Shown here in pieces: positions 1-10,935 of a stretch of DNA of 64,000 bases; positions within the stretch are counted from its first letter, which is position 1, and each line of letters opens with the position of its first letter. The position numbers and the translations under genes were made by a program. The notes under the pieces were generated by a model. The model was not told the origin of the DNA, did no database searches, and saw nothing but the letters and a program-made list of their open reading frames with translations. The DNA comes from Meandrina meandrites (Eukaryota; Cnidaria; Anthozoa; Scleractinia; Meandrinidae): the NCBI GenBank assembly GCA_963693305.1, contig OY855915.1, positions 4,539,607 to 4,603,606 of the forward strand, in the 5' to 3' direction.

Positions 1-100
1 ACAATGCCCCTATCCCTGAATAACAATAGAGGTAGCGTTTACAGCGGGGGAATGAAAATAGAGGGTTCAGAGAGGTAGTGTCTCACTGGAAGCAAGCAGT

Positions 101-463
101 TGATGTGAACATTTGAAAACCGAACAAGAACAAGCGGTGAGAAACCTATATCTGGGAAAAGACGTCCTCGCCGTTCTGCCTACTGGATTCGGCAAGAGCC
201 GCCTTTATCAAGCATTTTCTCTACAAAAAAGCTGTGAAAATACCGGCGCCACATTGATTATTATTGCTCCATTGACGAGTATTATTGAAGACCAGTTGGC
301 CGACTTGCGTTCGCGAGGCTTTCATGCTGCTGCGTTGTCTTCCTTAAGTCCAGTTGAATTAGAAGAATGCAGTTTGGAAATAATACTCTGCTCAGCAGAG
401 GAATCTATTAACAAGGAGTTTACCAGCCTTAGTTCGTGTCGTGTTTACTTCCGCCGATTCTAG
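101..463 (+). pseudogene. RecQ-like DEAD-box helicase fragment
   Basis: An open frame encodes the start of a superfamily 2 helicase core. A Walker A motif (AVLPTGFGKS) is followed by a motif Ia-like stretch (IIIAPLTSIIEDQ), the usual order in RecQ-type helicases. Such enzymes unwind DNA with ATP. Here the frame has no ATG: an in-frame stop lies at 101-103. It ends in a stop at 461-463, before any DEAH box or helicase C-terminal domain, about a quarter of the usual core. No continuation is visible downstream in AT-rich sequence. A decayed copy or a piece of a helicase-bearing repeat is most likely; a single exon of a gene extending left of the window is less likely. The family call is fair, the broken state likely. 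Confidence 0.5.
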
Positions 464-1290
464 ATCTATTGTTATTTTTATTTTATTTTTTTTTTCATTC
501 TATTGTTATTTTTATGGAATAACTTTCCTACGGCTGTTAAACTGCAAAATAGATTTATGTTTTTAAGAAAAAAATCAAAAGATATCTTCTCAAAAAATGA
601 ATTTCTATACAGCGATTAATAGTTATGTCATTAATAATTCGAAAATATTGTAAGCGACTGAAAAGAGAAAATAAATAGACCTAAATATAAAATGTAGCCA
701 TGTAAAAATGGATAAGATTATCAACAAATTTGTAACAGGGGTTCCTCTTGTAAGCCCAAAAGGGTTTGTTGAGAACTACTGCTCCTAAGCATATATCAGA
801 TAATTTACATTGTTGTAAAATATTGAATGGGGCAAATAAACATTGGTTTGTTTTCTAGAACACGTCATCGTACGTCGTTGTCACTGTTGGTTTTAACACC
901 TTTTTATTTCCGCTCTTCACAAATTATGCGTATCATTTACATAATTACGTGAAAAGATTTCTCCTGTTTAAGCGGCGTCTGGCGGCTGGCGTTCTTTCTT
1001 TCTCCCCTTCTGCCTCCGCCGTCGCTTTGCTCGCGCGCTCGTTTTCTCGCTCTCCCTGACTGACTAGAACGCCAAGCTACGCTGGCTAATCACACAGCAA
1101 ATTTTAAAACCACTCACAAAAAAATTGAAGGGAATTAATTTCCCTCGAGGATCTCGCGGCCCCGTTTCCCGTCCGGGAAGTAGCTCCACATCGGTAGAAT
1201 TCGAGAAATCAAAGAGATTCGACAAGTCTTACTCAAAAACTGCATTGCACTGAAAAGAAAGCAGACAAAGTGACGATGAGCACTTATGGG
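464..1290. other. AT-rich intergenic stretch, no gene seen
   Basis: Mostly AT-rich sequence with homopolymer T runs near 470-500. Around 990-1060 there is a GC-richer patch rich in TCT and CGC. I see no coding frame, splice-linked exon or clear repeat. Confidence 0.5.
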
Positions 1291-1633
1291 GAGCTCTGTA
1301 CAGGCCTGTAAATGATCCCGGACCGCAAATGATCCCCAAAGTGGACCGGAAATGATCCCAGGACCGGAAATGATAGCCTTCTCATAAAGCTTGGAAAAGT
1401 GTGGACTCACGAATTTGGACAGTGCATCTGAAAATTACATAATCCACAACAGTTATTTAAAAATAGCACTCGCGGGAGTGCACGTGGTTTCAGCTACATG
1501 TATGTTTTATCTGTTACAATTATGTAAAACTTTCTCACGGTCAAAAAGCTTGGAAAGGAATTCACTTACAAAAGTCTCTCTTTTGAAAAGTACCACTTTC
1601 AACCCCGCAAAAATCATACATATGGGAATGCGT

Positions 1634-1770
1634 GACAAATTGCACGCGAATGGATGATTTGCATATTTGCGAGCTGATTCGACCTGTCTACTGTGTTTAC
1701 GAGTAAACACGCTCGAAAGTCGTTTCTCGAAAAGTACTGCACAAATCACATCAAGAAGCATCCCTTCCGA
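1634..1770 (+). repeat. Direct repeat, left copy
   Basis: About 137 bp starting GACAAATTGCACGCGAATGG and ending in a CATCAAGAA block. It recurs in the same orientation at 2366-2533, where an extra ~25 bp is inserted. The pair flanks the MITE at 1968-2280. Confidence 0.7.
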
Positions 1771-1967
1771 AAGGTATTTCAAAGCGCAAAATAGTTTTGT
1801 TCCCTGTTTGTTCTGAACTTCGCTTTAAAACTGCGAGAGCAAATTTTTGCATATTTAATTACATGGTATAAACAAGAGCTGTTTAGGATAACGAAAGCTG
1901 GCATCACTTGCTATGAAGGGTATGAAAGGGCCGTTTCTTCGGAAAACCCTGACGATTGTGATCAATG

Positions 1968-2280
1968 CCCGGGGGGGGGGACTCCCATATGAAATGGACG
2001 GGGATGCTCGTCGGAAATTTTGAATTTAACCCCTAAAAGAGACCAATCTGGGTGAGGCCGCACGTTATGCAGACCCCTAAAAGAATAAATATAACGAATC
2101 AAAATTCTTTCTTTTTTGTTATTTCTTCGCGTGCAACCCTAAACGAGACCTTGACGGCTAAAAATAATGACATTTTGCCCAGAGCACCTTAAGCGAGACC
2201 AAAATCCGAAATTTACACCCCTAAGCGAGACGACGAGCATCCCCGTCCATTTCATATGGGAGTCCCCCCCCCCTCCCGGG
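1968..2280. mobile_element. MITE with 8-bp target duplication
   Basis: The ends are long inverted repeats: the G-run followed by ACTCCCATATGAAATGG on the left is matched by the complement before the C-run on the right. The direct 8-mer GATCAATG lies immediately outside at 1960-1967 and 2281-2288, a clean target-site duplication. The interior repeats a short phrase (TAAAAGAGACC, TAAACGAGACC, TAAGCGAGACC). No coding frame. An 8-bp duplication fits hAT-like or related cut-and-paste transposons. Confidence 0.75.
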
Positions 2281-2365
2281 GATCAATGTTAGTCTCTTGG
2301 GAAGCATTTAGAAAGTGTTGAGCGGAAAAATTGCATCAGAAAGTGGAAGCTCTCCAAAATTTAGC

Positions 2366-2533
2366 GACAAATTGTACGCGAATGGATGATTTGCATATTT
2401 ATATTTGCTAGCTCGCTCCGCATGGCTGATTCGCCCTGTCTACGGTGTTTACGCTTAACGTCCTTAACACGCTCGAAAGTGGTTTCTCGAAAAGTACTGC
2501 ACAAATCACATCAAGAAATATCTCCTTCATCGA
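2366..2533 (+). repeat. Direct repeat, right copy
   Basis: Second copy of the 1634-1770 repeat. It shares the blocks TACGCGAATGGATGATTTGC and CTCGAAAAGTACTGCACAAA, with an insertion near 2400-2425. Confidence 0.7.
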
Positions 2534-2805
2534 GAGCTCTGTCTGGTTCCCAGACTAAAATAGCACAAAACCATTGCTAATGAAACTTTCCTCCGAAATC
2601 CACCGCCCAGAGAAACGCATAAACAAACGTTGCTTCGACGATTCACATGTTATCTGCGAAGAAATATCGACTGCCAATTCACAACCTCGTTCTCAGGCCC
2701 ATGATAAAACGCTTGTCACGAAAATACTTCGGGCATGTCAATAAACCATCGACTGCGGCGTCCGCGTCTCATCGGCATTACGTCGGCTTTCCGAATTACG
2801 TACTT

Positions 2806-3183
2806 AGGCCCGGTTCAGACGCCGTACTTTTCATGAGCCGAACTCAATTCGAATTTGGACCGACCCAAATTGACAAAAGTACGCCTCTTGATTCAGACGC
2901 CGTACTTTTTGGCCGTTCCTAATACAGTTCCAATAAAACCAGGCAAAATACATTATAATAATTTATGAATTAGGATCGGCACATGAAAAGTACGGCGTCT
3001 GAATCAAAGCCGTTCGAAAGGCGTTCCACAGGCGAAATTCTCGGCCAAGCCAGGCGAGAAGAACGGGTGAGCCGTTCCAAATTGAAATAGCCGTTCTAAT
3101 TTGATTCAGACGCCGATCTTTTCATGTACTTAATTCAAGGAATTAGGTTCGGCTCATGAAAAGATCGGCGTCTGAACCGGGCC
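2806..3183. mobile_element. TIR element with GGCCCGGTTCAG ends
   Basis: Terminal inverted repeats of about 38 bp: the left end reads AGGCCCGGTTCAGACGCCG and the right end is its complement with a few changes. Internal sub-terminal copies of CAGACGCCGTACTTTT also occur near 2900 and 3100 in both orientations. No transposase frame, so this is a non-autonomous element. A short overlapping frame here is not a gene. Confidence 0.65.
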
Positions 3184-4500
3184 TTACTTACTTACTCACT
3201 TACTTACTTACAACACGACGACAAAGTGGGTTTCGCTTCTACGAAGCTGAAACCACAAAAAATCATATCCAGCGTCAGGGATAACAATGACACTGTAACA
3301 TTGAAGCGCTTCAATATGAACCGATAAATGATCCAAAACAAGAAATAAAGTTTCAAAGGTCTGTCATTTTTTGGAAAAGTCCTCTCCCCCCCCCCCCCCC
3401 CCCGGTTATTTCTAATGGTCTGTCCCTAAATAACCCACAAGTCAAAAACTGATTCTTTATTAATCGATACTGACATCTTTTGAGTGATAAAAGCTCACAT
3501 TTATTACAACGGGAGAAGATAAGAATTCCAAGCGTTAGAATATAGAGATCGGATGTTTAGACGTGACCGCAAAATGGAACTACCAAAATTTCTGACTCAA
3601 ATTTCTCACGCAAAAGATGCTTGTGGTTTCAAACGCACAAGCGTGTGATACTCTTCGTTTTATAAGAACGTCTTATTTTGGGGCTTAGACTATGCCTTCT
3701 TATTTCTTACGATTTCAGACTTACTTTCATGTTATAGCATTTCAATCAATGCGGACGTGACTAGGCCAGCAAACGTACCAATCAGTATCAAAGAGCATTG
3801 TTCGCCGAAAGTGGTCAATCAAGCTGCTCTTGACAGGCTTGTGTGGCCTGCATTGAGTTAATTATACTGTTAGACCACAGTTTTGCGTTTATTTATATTG
3901 CTCATTTACCAAGAATTAACAAATTACAAAATGTGTCATTATCTCTGCGTGTAAAAAATTTTTTGCGCTTCCCCATGGAAGCCGGTGTGTACAAAGGACG
4001 CAAGTAGTCCAAGCAGTGTGCAAGGAAAAATTTTAGCAGAGGCATGTTATCTTTGAAGACTGTTGATTTTTGCGATGCAAATTTATGTGGTTACATTCGT
4101 GTGATATGTTTACCTTCGGTTACTTTGTTGCTTGAGGTTCTTGCCTTTAATCTTCACTTAGGACAATTAAAAAAGAAAATACACATCCATAGGCTTTTCT
4201 TGGAGTCCACGCCATTCTATTTTTCTGCACTTGCAGGAATCATATCCGGTCCTGGGACCATTTGCGGTCCAATTTGGGGATCATTTACGGTCCCGGGATC
4301 ATTTGCGGTCCGGGATCATGTGCGGGCCTGTACAGCTCTAAAGTTGCTCTAAAGGGGGATCTCCATCTGCCCCACTCCCCTCCCCTCCCCCTAGTTCCAG
4401 TCTATCCTGCAGAACCAAACCAATGTTTCGGTTTCGTCTGGCGCTGGGACGGTCAACTTGTCCGAGCTGTATGCATTACAAAACTCATTTTCCCTGAGAA

Positions 4501-7500
4501 ATGGCGTTGCTCTATCGAGGTGAATCCCGATGGAAGATTTTGAGGCATCCTGTTTTCTGGATAAAGGTCATCGAGATTGTAAGTAAGCCTTTTTACGAGT
4601 TCCCGACCAGCGTAGGATTGCGCGCGAACGTGAGTTTTCAAAAAGCACAACTTGTAGAAGCTAATTACATAGTCGATAGAAGTTTACATTATTAGAAACT
4701 GCTTGAGATAACGACATTCCCTGCGGGTTTAATTAAACTGTTAACCGTTTAATGGCGATTGTTGCATTGCCCGCTTTTTGCGGGCCACGCGAAACAAGTG
4801 TGCTGTAAAATAACACGGAAAATGAACCTCGGTACTTGCAGCAATAATTGACCAATTGTTTATGTTAATAAATTTATGGTGAACAGTTATATTTTGATCT
4901 TGATAAGAGAACGGTTTTTCTCGCTGGATTCTCGAAAAAACGTCAACAAATTATACCAGTTATGAGGAAGGAATCGTTTGCAATCTTGTTGTTCATCGAA
5001 TTTAGTAAGTGTGATCTCCGATCCGTCGGTTGACCTCAAATTAGCGGACAGCACGTATACGGGCAACCATCCAAGTTTATTCTTTTCAGATAAAACCAAA
5101 TTGATTGCAAGGCTGGTACTACGGCAAAAGGGCAAATATTGGCCAATAGTTCAACTAGCAGAGCTAGTCTTCTTCAGGGCCAGTACAATGCGAGTACTAT
5201 ACTAGTCTTCTTTAGTGGCCATTTGGCCACCGACTGCTCAAGTTTGGTCGCCGGTCGCCAGTGACAAATTCTAGTCGCTAAATTAGCTCAGGCTTTCAAT
5301 CCTTCTTCTTAATTTAACTTCGGTTACAATTTAGTCGCCAGCTCCAAAATTTTAGTCGCCATGGCGACTAAAATGGTCTTAACTTGGAGGGTTGACGGGG
5401 GGAAAATCCGCCGGAAAATATTTCAATATTTACACCACCTGAAGTAGCCGTTCTTCTTGCAAATTATTGTACTTCTAGAGCTTAGCTGATTATTTGAGTG
5501 ACTTGCTGTTTAATAGGTATTTTATTGCTATTATACTTTTTAACACTGAGATAAAGTATTCCATTTGACTGTGTTTACTTTTGTTTTAAACGTGCCTTGA
5601 CAGGTTTTAAACTCAGCAATTGTTAATCCACAGCTGTTATAATTGATTTTCTGTTTTTAAACGAAATTCAATCATGCAGGTCAGTAGACTCAATTATAGC
5701 AAAGGTTACTGGAACAATCAATAAAAAATTAAACTCTTTGATTGCTTTATGGCTTTTATCATCAATTTGCAGATAAATGCAGTCTGGAATAGCAACTAGT
5801 CGGAAATATGACATATGCATGACCAAATTTTGCAAAGGCCGGACTTATATAACTGATATGAGCATGTATGAATGTCTGGAATTTTTAAAACACAGCTAAA
5901 AGGGATCTCTGTGGAAACCTGCAAATTCACTTAAGCACGTACAAATATGACTTGTAACAAATCAAAATAAACGGCACGCAATGCATACAGAAGCGATGAC
6001 GTTTCACAAGGGGTTTTTAAATAATTTTCAGGACATTTGTCAAAAAATTAAGGTAAATAAAAGTAGCTGACAACTTTTGTGCTGAGTGATTGTTCAACAA
6101 AAGTTACGTTATCTTGGCGTGACATCTGATATACGGTATACGATGCAAGGTCAAACGCTGTCTTGAAATTGCTTACACCTTTTGTTTTAAAAGAATGGAA
6201 AGATTTCTGTTTACAAAATCTTATAGAAAGCATCAAATATAATTTGGCTCTTTTGTTTATACTTTAAATTAGTCCTTTCTAACTGCCCAGAAGTATTTTA
6301 CTTTGAGTTCTACGCGACGATTTCTTGTTGGGTTGACTTGATTTCTTTTCCCAGTCCTATTCGGTTCTACAAATCGGTCGATCGCAACAGACAACACACA
6401 ACAGTTCCCATCCACTCGCATGACGACATTAAGCGATGAAAGTTGTAAAATTTGAGATTCGGCCGTAAAAATCCATTTCTCATTTCAGATGGCAGATCTC
6501 AAAAAGAATACAAACAGTGCACCTACAGTTCCCATTGCTCTTCGGTTCAATTCAGGGAGTAATCATCGTATCGTAACACCAAAAATTCCACTGCTTTTCC
6601 GCTTTCCAACATTAACCGATGACGTCATAGGAATGACGTCATCGCTTAAAAATTGGCAGCTAAATCATTATTTACCATGAGATAACATGAAGTAAAGTGC
6701 GATGTTAGTCAATATTTATACAGGAGTCTGGACAAACTTGGCATTGTATTTGCATATTAAGCACTGTTAAAATTAAACAAAAAAATCTGGAAGTAAACTG
6801 GCTCAAGATAAGTGATGTAATGTATATGGCTCATATGGCTCAAGATAAGTAGGGTAGAATCCAATTACTATAAAAGGTAAAGTCTGCGTCGAGCCAAGTG
6901 GCCCATACTACCAGAGCTTATCCCGGTTTCTGTAGCATTAAGCAATTAGGAATATTTCTACTCTCCCCTGGATGGGATGCTAGTCCATCCCAGGGTTACC
7001 CCCTAGCATTGTTTTGGCAGTACCCATTAATACACTTGGGTGGAGAGAAGCCCTGTGAGAGTACAGTGTCTTGCTCAAGAAAAACACAGTGACCCTGGCC
7101 AGGGCTCCTGCAACCCCGACTGTTCAATCCGGAGTCTCGCTAACCATTAGGCCACTGCACTTCCGACATCTGATTACTGAAGGGAAAAAACAAAATCTCC
7201 CAAATTAAAATAATCCCTTCCCCATGGGGGGCTCCCACTATAGGAACCAGTGTACCCAGCTGTCCAGGGTAGACAGACTGGAAGTTTTTTTTCACGTTTT
7301 GGCTCACTCCACTATGCTTTTTATAATCATATAATTCTCCACAGGTCCTCTGCTTAATTATTTTCCCGCTATGTGTCACATATAATGACATGGGAGGGCT
7401 GTACGTGGAAAACAGCAACAAGAGCTTTAACATCACCGTCAAATACCCATTTGATTACAACAACAATACTGTGGTGTATACAGATGAGGATGCGCCGCTC

Positions 7501-9862
7501 GATAGCTTCAACTTTGACCCGGCCATACGAGTTTGTGCTCAATTATTTGTTGGTGTCGTTATAGTAACAGGAATTACTGCAGTTGCAACACTGGTGATGT
7601 CATGTGCTGTTCACAAGAACGAGCGAGTGACCTATAAAGTTTCAATTGCAGTGAGTACATAAATTTTCATTCATTTTCATTTTATAGTGTGCTGTTAACA
7701 GGGACAATAATTGTCAAAAATTTGAAAAAATATCTTGATGCCATGATCGCCCAAGAACAATGGTTTATTTTTGTAGAACAGTACTTGATGAAGTTTAAAA
7801 AAGTTAGACAGCTCTCTTTAGAGGGGGTGCCCCTTGTGAATGCCTTCAAGGCAGAATTGGACACCTGTCTAAGGTGGACATCTCACAAAGATGGATACAG
7901 TCTGAGGTAGACAATTCTAAGCCATATACTTCTCTATGGTAGGTACCTTTGTAAGGCAGACAACATTCTAAGGTGGACATTTCTGTGAGGTAGACAACTC
8001 TCCTTAGGGCAGATAACTCTAAGGTGGACATCTTTTTATAGCATATCCTTCTTGACACCTCTGTATATATATATATATGATAAAGGCAGACATCTGTCTA
8101 CAGCACACGGCTCTTGAAGGCAGACACCTCTGTAAAGTGAAAAACCCTCTATGGTGCCACCTTTTTAAGGCAGGCAAATCTAAGGTGGACATCTGTATAT
8201 ACCACACACCTTTGAAGGTGGACTGACTGTAGTGCTTTCAATAAGACCTAGCACTGGTGGGTATTTTGAGGTGAATTGCCGGTTAAAATTCAAGCAGCTC
8301 CCTATAGGTGAGGTGTTTACAGCTTCTTATAATGTTTCTGATGGGTGCTGCACAAGGGCAGCAACCTACTTATAATATTATTGAAAGCGCAATGGACATC
8401 TCCTTATAAAGGCAGGCACCTCTATGATGGACACCTTTAAGTGCACCTAACCCCAATTTTTTTCCGTTAATCAACTTGTTAATCGAATTAGTTCGGCAAA
8501 AAAAAGGGATTTGGTTGAATCCTTGATTTTCTATGTCCTGTTGAAAACACAGAAATGGCCCCAAAACGGTGCCGCCATTTTGTTTCACGGCCAGGTCTTA
8601 AGAGAACTGGATCCAATGGCTATGTGACGTCCACCCAGGAATCTAGTACTTAGAAAGTGAGTGAGGCACTATTGTGTTTACTTCCTGGGTAGACGTCATC
8701 AGCTCTCTTGACCCAGACTTGAATGTCGGGTAACAATTAGATTTATTTCAGAAAAAAAAAATTGGGGGGGGGGGGGGGGGTTAGGTGCACTTTGAGGTAG
8801 ACAACTCTCCTATATGGTAGCAGGACATCAGCAGCATGCACACCTAGCCTCTTGAAGGCTAGTAATTAAGTTGGACACCTCATAAAAATATAAGGTGCCC
8901 ACCTCTCAAGGTAGGTACTTCTTTAGAGTGAACACCTTTCTGTGAGTCTGACACATCTTCAAGGTTATCACCACATTGTCTTCTCTTAGGTGGAACCCTC
9001 TTTGAGCTTAGGCCTAGACAACTTTTGAGGGAAGACGGCCGGCTCTATAGTTGTCTTTAAGTATGTTTGTTTCAAGAAGTTCACTGTATTTACAGGTTTA
9101 TGTTAAATTTCAGGAGATATTTGTGGCTGTTGTAATGGCATTTCTCCTCGTCATAAGCACAAGCCTCTGGTTGTACAACCTTCTTGACTTGAGGAAAGAA
9201 GTGGAGAAGGAAGTCATCAATGTTATCAAGTCACGTGGGCCAGTACTCTGCAAGAATTGTGTGGAGTTCCTGCCAGATTATTCTCCACTATTTGCTTCAG
9301 TGGTAAGTTGTTGAAAATTGCTATAAATCGACTTCCACTTTGTGTAACAAGGGTTTGTGACTGACATGGAACAGTCTTATGAATGGCAAACCTGTGGCCC
9401 TCGGATTCCCGATCAGATTGAAATTTAGAAGTGTTGCTATGAATTGGTGCTGTTATGGAAGGGGACTTTATTGGGGCTTGTAAGAATAGTCTAGATGGTT
9501 GCAAGAATTGGGGCTGCAACTGGTCACCTAATCCAGATAATCAAAAAGTTGATAAACTGAATCTAGGCTCAGATAGTCAAAGCTGGACTGTGGAGTGTAA
9601 CACCCCTCAATTGAACCAAGCATGCACCAAGATTAAAAATATTATGGTTTCCAGTGACTAAATTACATTAATATTGTCTATCCTACCTTGCCAGGGCCTT
9701 GCTTACTTGCTGTTTTTAATATGGCTGTGTAACACAGTTCTGGTTTTCCGCGACACTGTGAGCCATTCAGATGAAGTGACCGCTGCCAGTTCTCTAATCT
9801 GGACTCAAGAACTCTCAGATCAGAAACGTCCTGAAACAAAGACTACAGAGACAACTGCTTAG
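4501..9862 (+). CDS. Synaptophysin-like four-span MARVEL protein
   Basis: Four coding exons, all joined in phase 0: 4501-4578, 7345-7650, 9114-9302 and 9695-9862, giving 246 aa. The synaptophysin/synaptogyrin family are vesicle membrane proteins with four spans and cytoplasmic ends. Here the spans lie near residues 18-39, 90-112, 129-149 and 192-210. The short N-terminus (RWKILRHPVFWIKVIEI) matches the family's entry into span 1. The first luminal loop carries N-glycosylation sequons near N51, N55 and N66 and the family KYPF motif. The second loop has C174 and C177. The tail is only about 36 residues, lacking the long Tyr-rich tail of vertebrate synaptophysin. The donors after exons 1-3 (GTAAGT, GTGAGT, GTAAGT) are good. 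The start is the only ATG in frame in exon 1. Family call is confident; exact subfamily is not. Confidence 0.82.
6874..7164 (-). repeat. tRNA-derived SINE-like repeat S1, copy 1
   Basis: A roughly 280-bp dispersed repeat read on the minus strand. It has a tRNA-like head with a box-B-type phrase, then the block CTTGGGCAAGACAC (degenerate here) and the tail block GGATGGGATGCTAGTCCATC on the plus strand. Other copies lie near 39.7, 45.2/45.5 and 52.4 kb, with fragments near 33.5, 33.8, 52.9, 57.5 and 60.6 kb. It sits in intron 1 of the synaptophysin-like gene. Confidence 0.65.
7874..8240. repeat. Degenerate minisatellite, first block
   Basis: Many imperfect units of the forms AAGGTGGACATCT and GAGGTAGACAACTCT, spaced roughly 15-35 bp apart. 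They lie in intron 2 of the synaptophysin-like gene. A second block lies at 8792-9050, with a TIR element between. Confidence 0.6.
8440..8791. mobile_element. TIR element with AGTGCACCTAACCCC ends
   Basis: Inverted ends AGTGCACCTAACCCCAATTT on the left and the complement on the right, the latter expanded by a G-run of about 18 at 8763-8780. It interrupts the minisatellite. No coding frame is seen. Confidence 0.6.
8792..9050. repeat. Degenerate minisatellite, second block
   Basis: Continuation of the AGGTAGACAACTCT / AAGTTGGACACCT repeat after the inserted TIR element, decaying towards exon 3 of the synaptophysin-like gene. Confidence 0.5.
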
Positions 9863-9924
9863 AAGAGAATTAGATGTTAAAGCGGTCAAAACAACTGTAT
9901 TACTCGGCAAAAAACGACAACGCA

Positions 9925-10177
9925 ATTATTCACCGAAGTGGAGGTAAATATCCACCACTTACACTGACACTGAGGTGAATAATATTGTTTTAGTATATAC
10001 CACACAAGCTGAATAACTAGCGACCAAAACATTACTTTCGGTAACCAAAGCAAAGCAGGAAGCCATTTTGTTTCTCTTCAGCTGCTTGGCCATGGAGGTG
10101 AATAGTACTTTGCTAATCACCTCCGTGTTAACCAATCAGGGCATGTGAAAAGTGCTATTCACTTGTGTGGTATATAT
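9925..10177. mobile_element. MITE with GTATATACCACACAAG ends, copy 1
   Basis: Contains AGTATATACCACACAAGCTG near 9992 and its complement near the right end. A full relative lies at 56095-56310 and a partial one at 24632-24716. It directly follows the synaptophysin-like gene, in its 3' region. Non-coding. Confidence 0.6.
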
Positions 10178-10698
10178 AAAAAAACTATTCTTTCATGTAT
10201 CTCATAATTTCCTCAACCTGAATCTGTACCTAAAGGGAGGGGTGTACAAAATAAATTGACAAAAGAAATCAACCCTCCCCCAAAGTGCATCAATTGAATT
10301 GTTTCATATTCCCACCTCTCCCCACCCCCATAACAAATTAAAATTAGGTATACTAAAAAGATTTTATTATTGGAAACATCATAAAGAATGTTACCCCTGT
10401 TTCAGGATTCTATCAGAACATGACAAATACCTTTGCACTGCTGGTGTGATTTTTCCGTCTTGTATCCCCCACTTTCTCCAGGTTTTATGATACTAGCAAT
10501 CTTGCTAATAATGTATTATTTGGTATCCAAGCCAAATTTAGAAACGTAAGACTGAGTCGAGACTCAAGTCATTTTTCATGAACACAAAAAACTTCTCTGG
10601 AAAATGTTCTTCTCCAGTTTGATAGAAAAAATTGCACCCCTCCCTCCTACATTCCAACTGACTTTTTCCACATCTCCTAAAAGTAATGGTCTTTGCTA

Positions 10699-10935
10699 AG
10701 GGACTGACCATTATTTTTCTGGAGGGGGGAGGATGAAAAATATTGAAACCATATGTTTGCAAGGCCTAAAAAAAATAAATTTCTTGCAAACACAATATGT
10801 GTAAAAGAATTAGTTTGCATTTCAAAAAAAATTGTTTGCAGAGGTGCATAAAATAAAATAAAAGTTTGCAGAGGAAAATTTTTCATACCCCCCCCCCCCC
10901 CCGCCCCCTTTCCAGGAAAGTAATGGCCCATCCCT
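10699..10935. mobile_element. MITE with AGGGACNGACCATTATTTT ends, copy 1
   Basis: Inverted ends AGGGACTGACCATTATTTTT and the complement ending TGGCCCATCCCT. The interior repeats TTTGCA(A/G)A and ends in a C-run at 10888-10902. A close second copy lies at 54042-54282. Confidence 0.65.

Larger units (their letters stand above)
1291..4340. mobile_element. ~3 kb region bounded by inverted repeats
   Basis: The left end (1291-1374) and the right end (about 4238-4340) are inverted copies. Both carry the outer sequence TGTACAGGCC and then serial short units of the type ATGATCCCGGACCGC. The interior has no transposase frame. It contains a pair of direct repeats, a MITE with its own target duplication (1968-2280), a second TIR element (2806-3183) and a poly-C run. 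This fits a non-autonomous DNA transposon filled by later insertions, or two independent insertions of the same short repeat in opposite orientation. I could not identify a target-site duplication at the outer ends. Confidence 0.45.

Noticed and set aside
6489..6680. Open frame after a good acceptor-like CAG (MADLKKNTNSAP...)
   Set aside because: No family resemblance, and including it would break the phase-0 link between synaptophysin-like exons 1 and 2.
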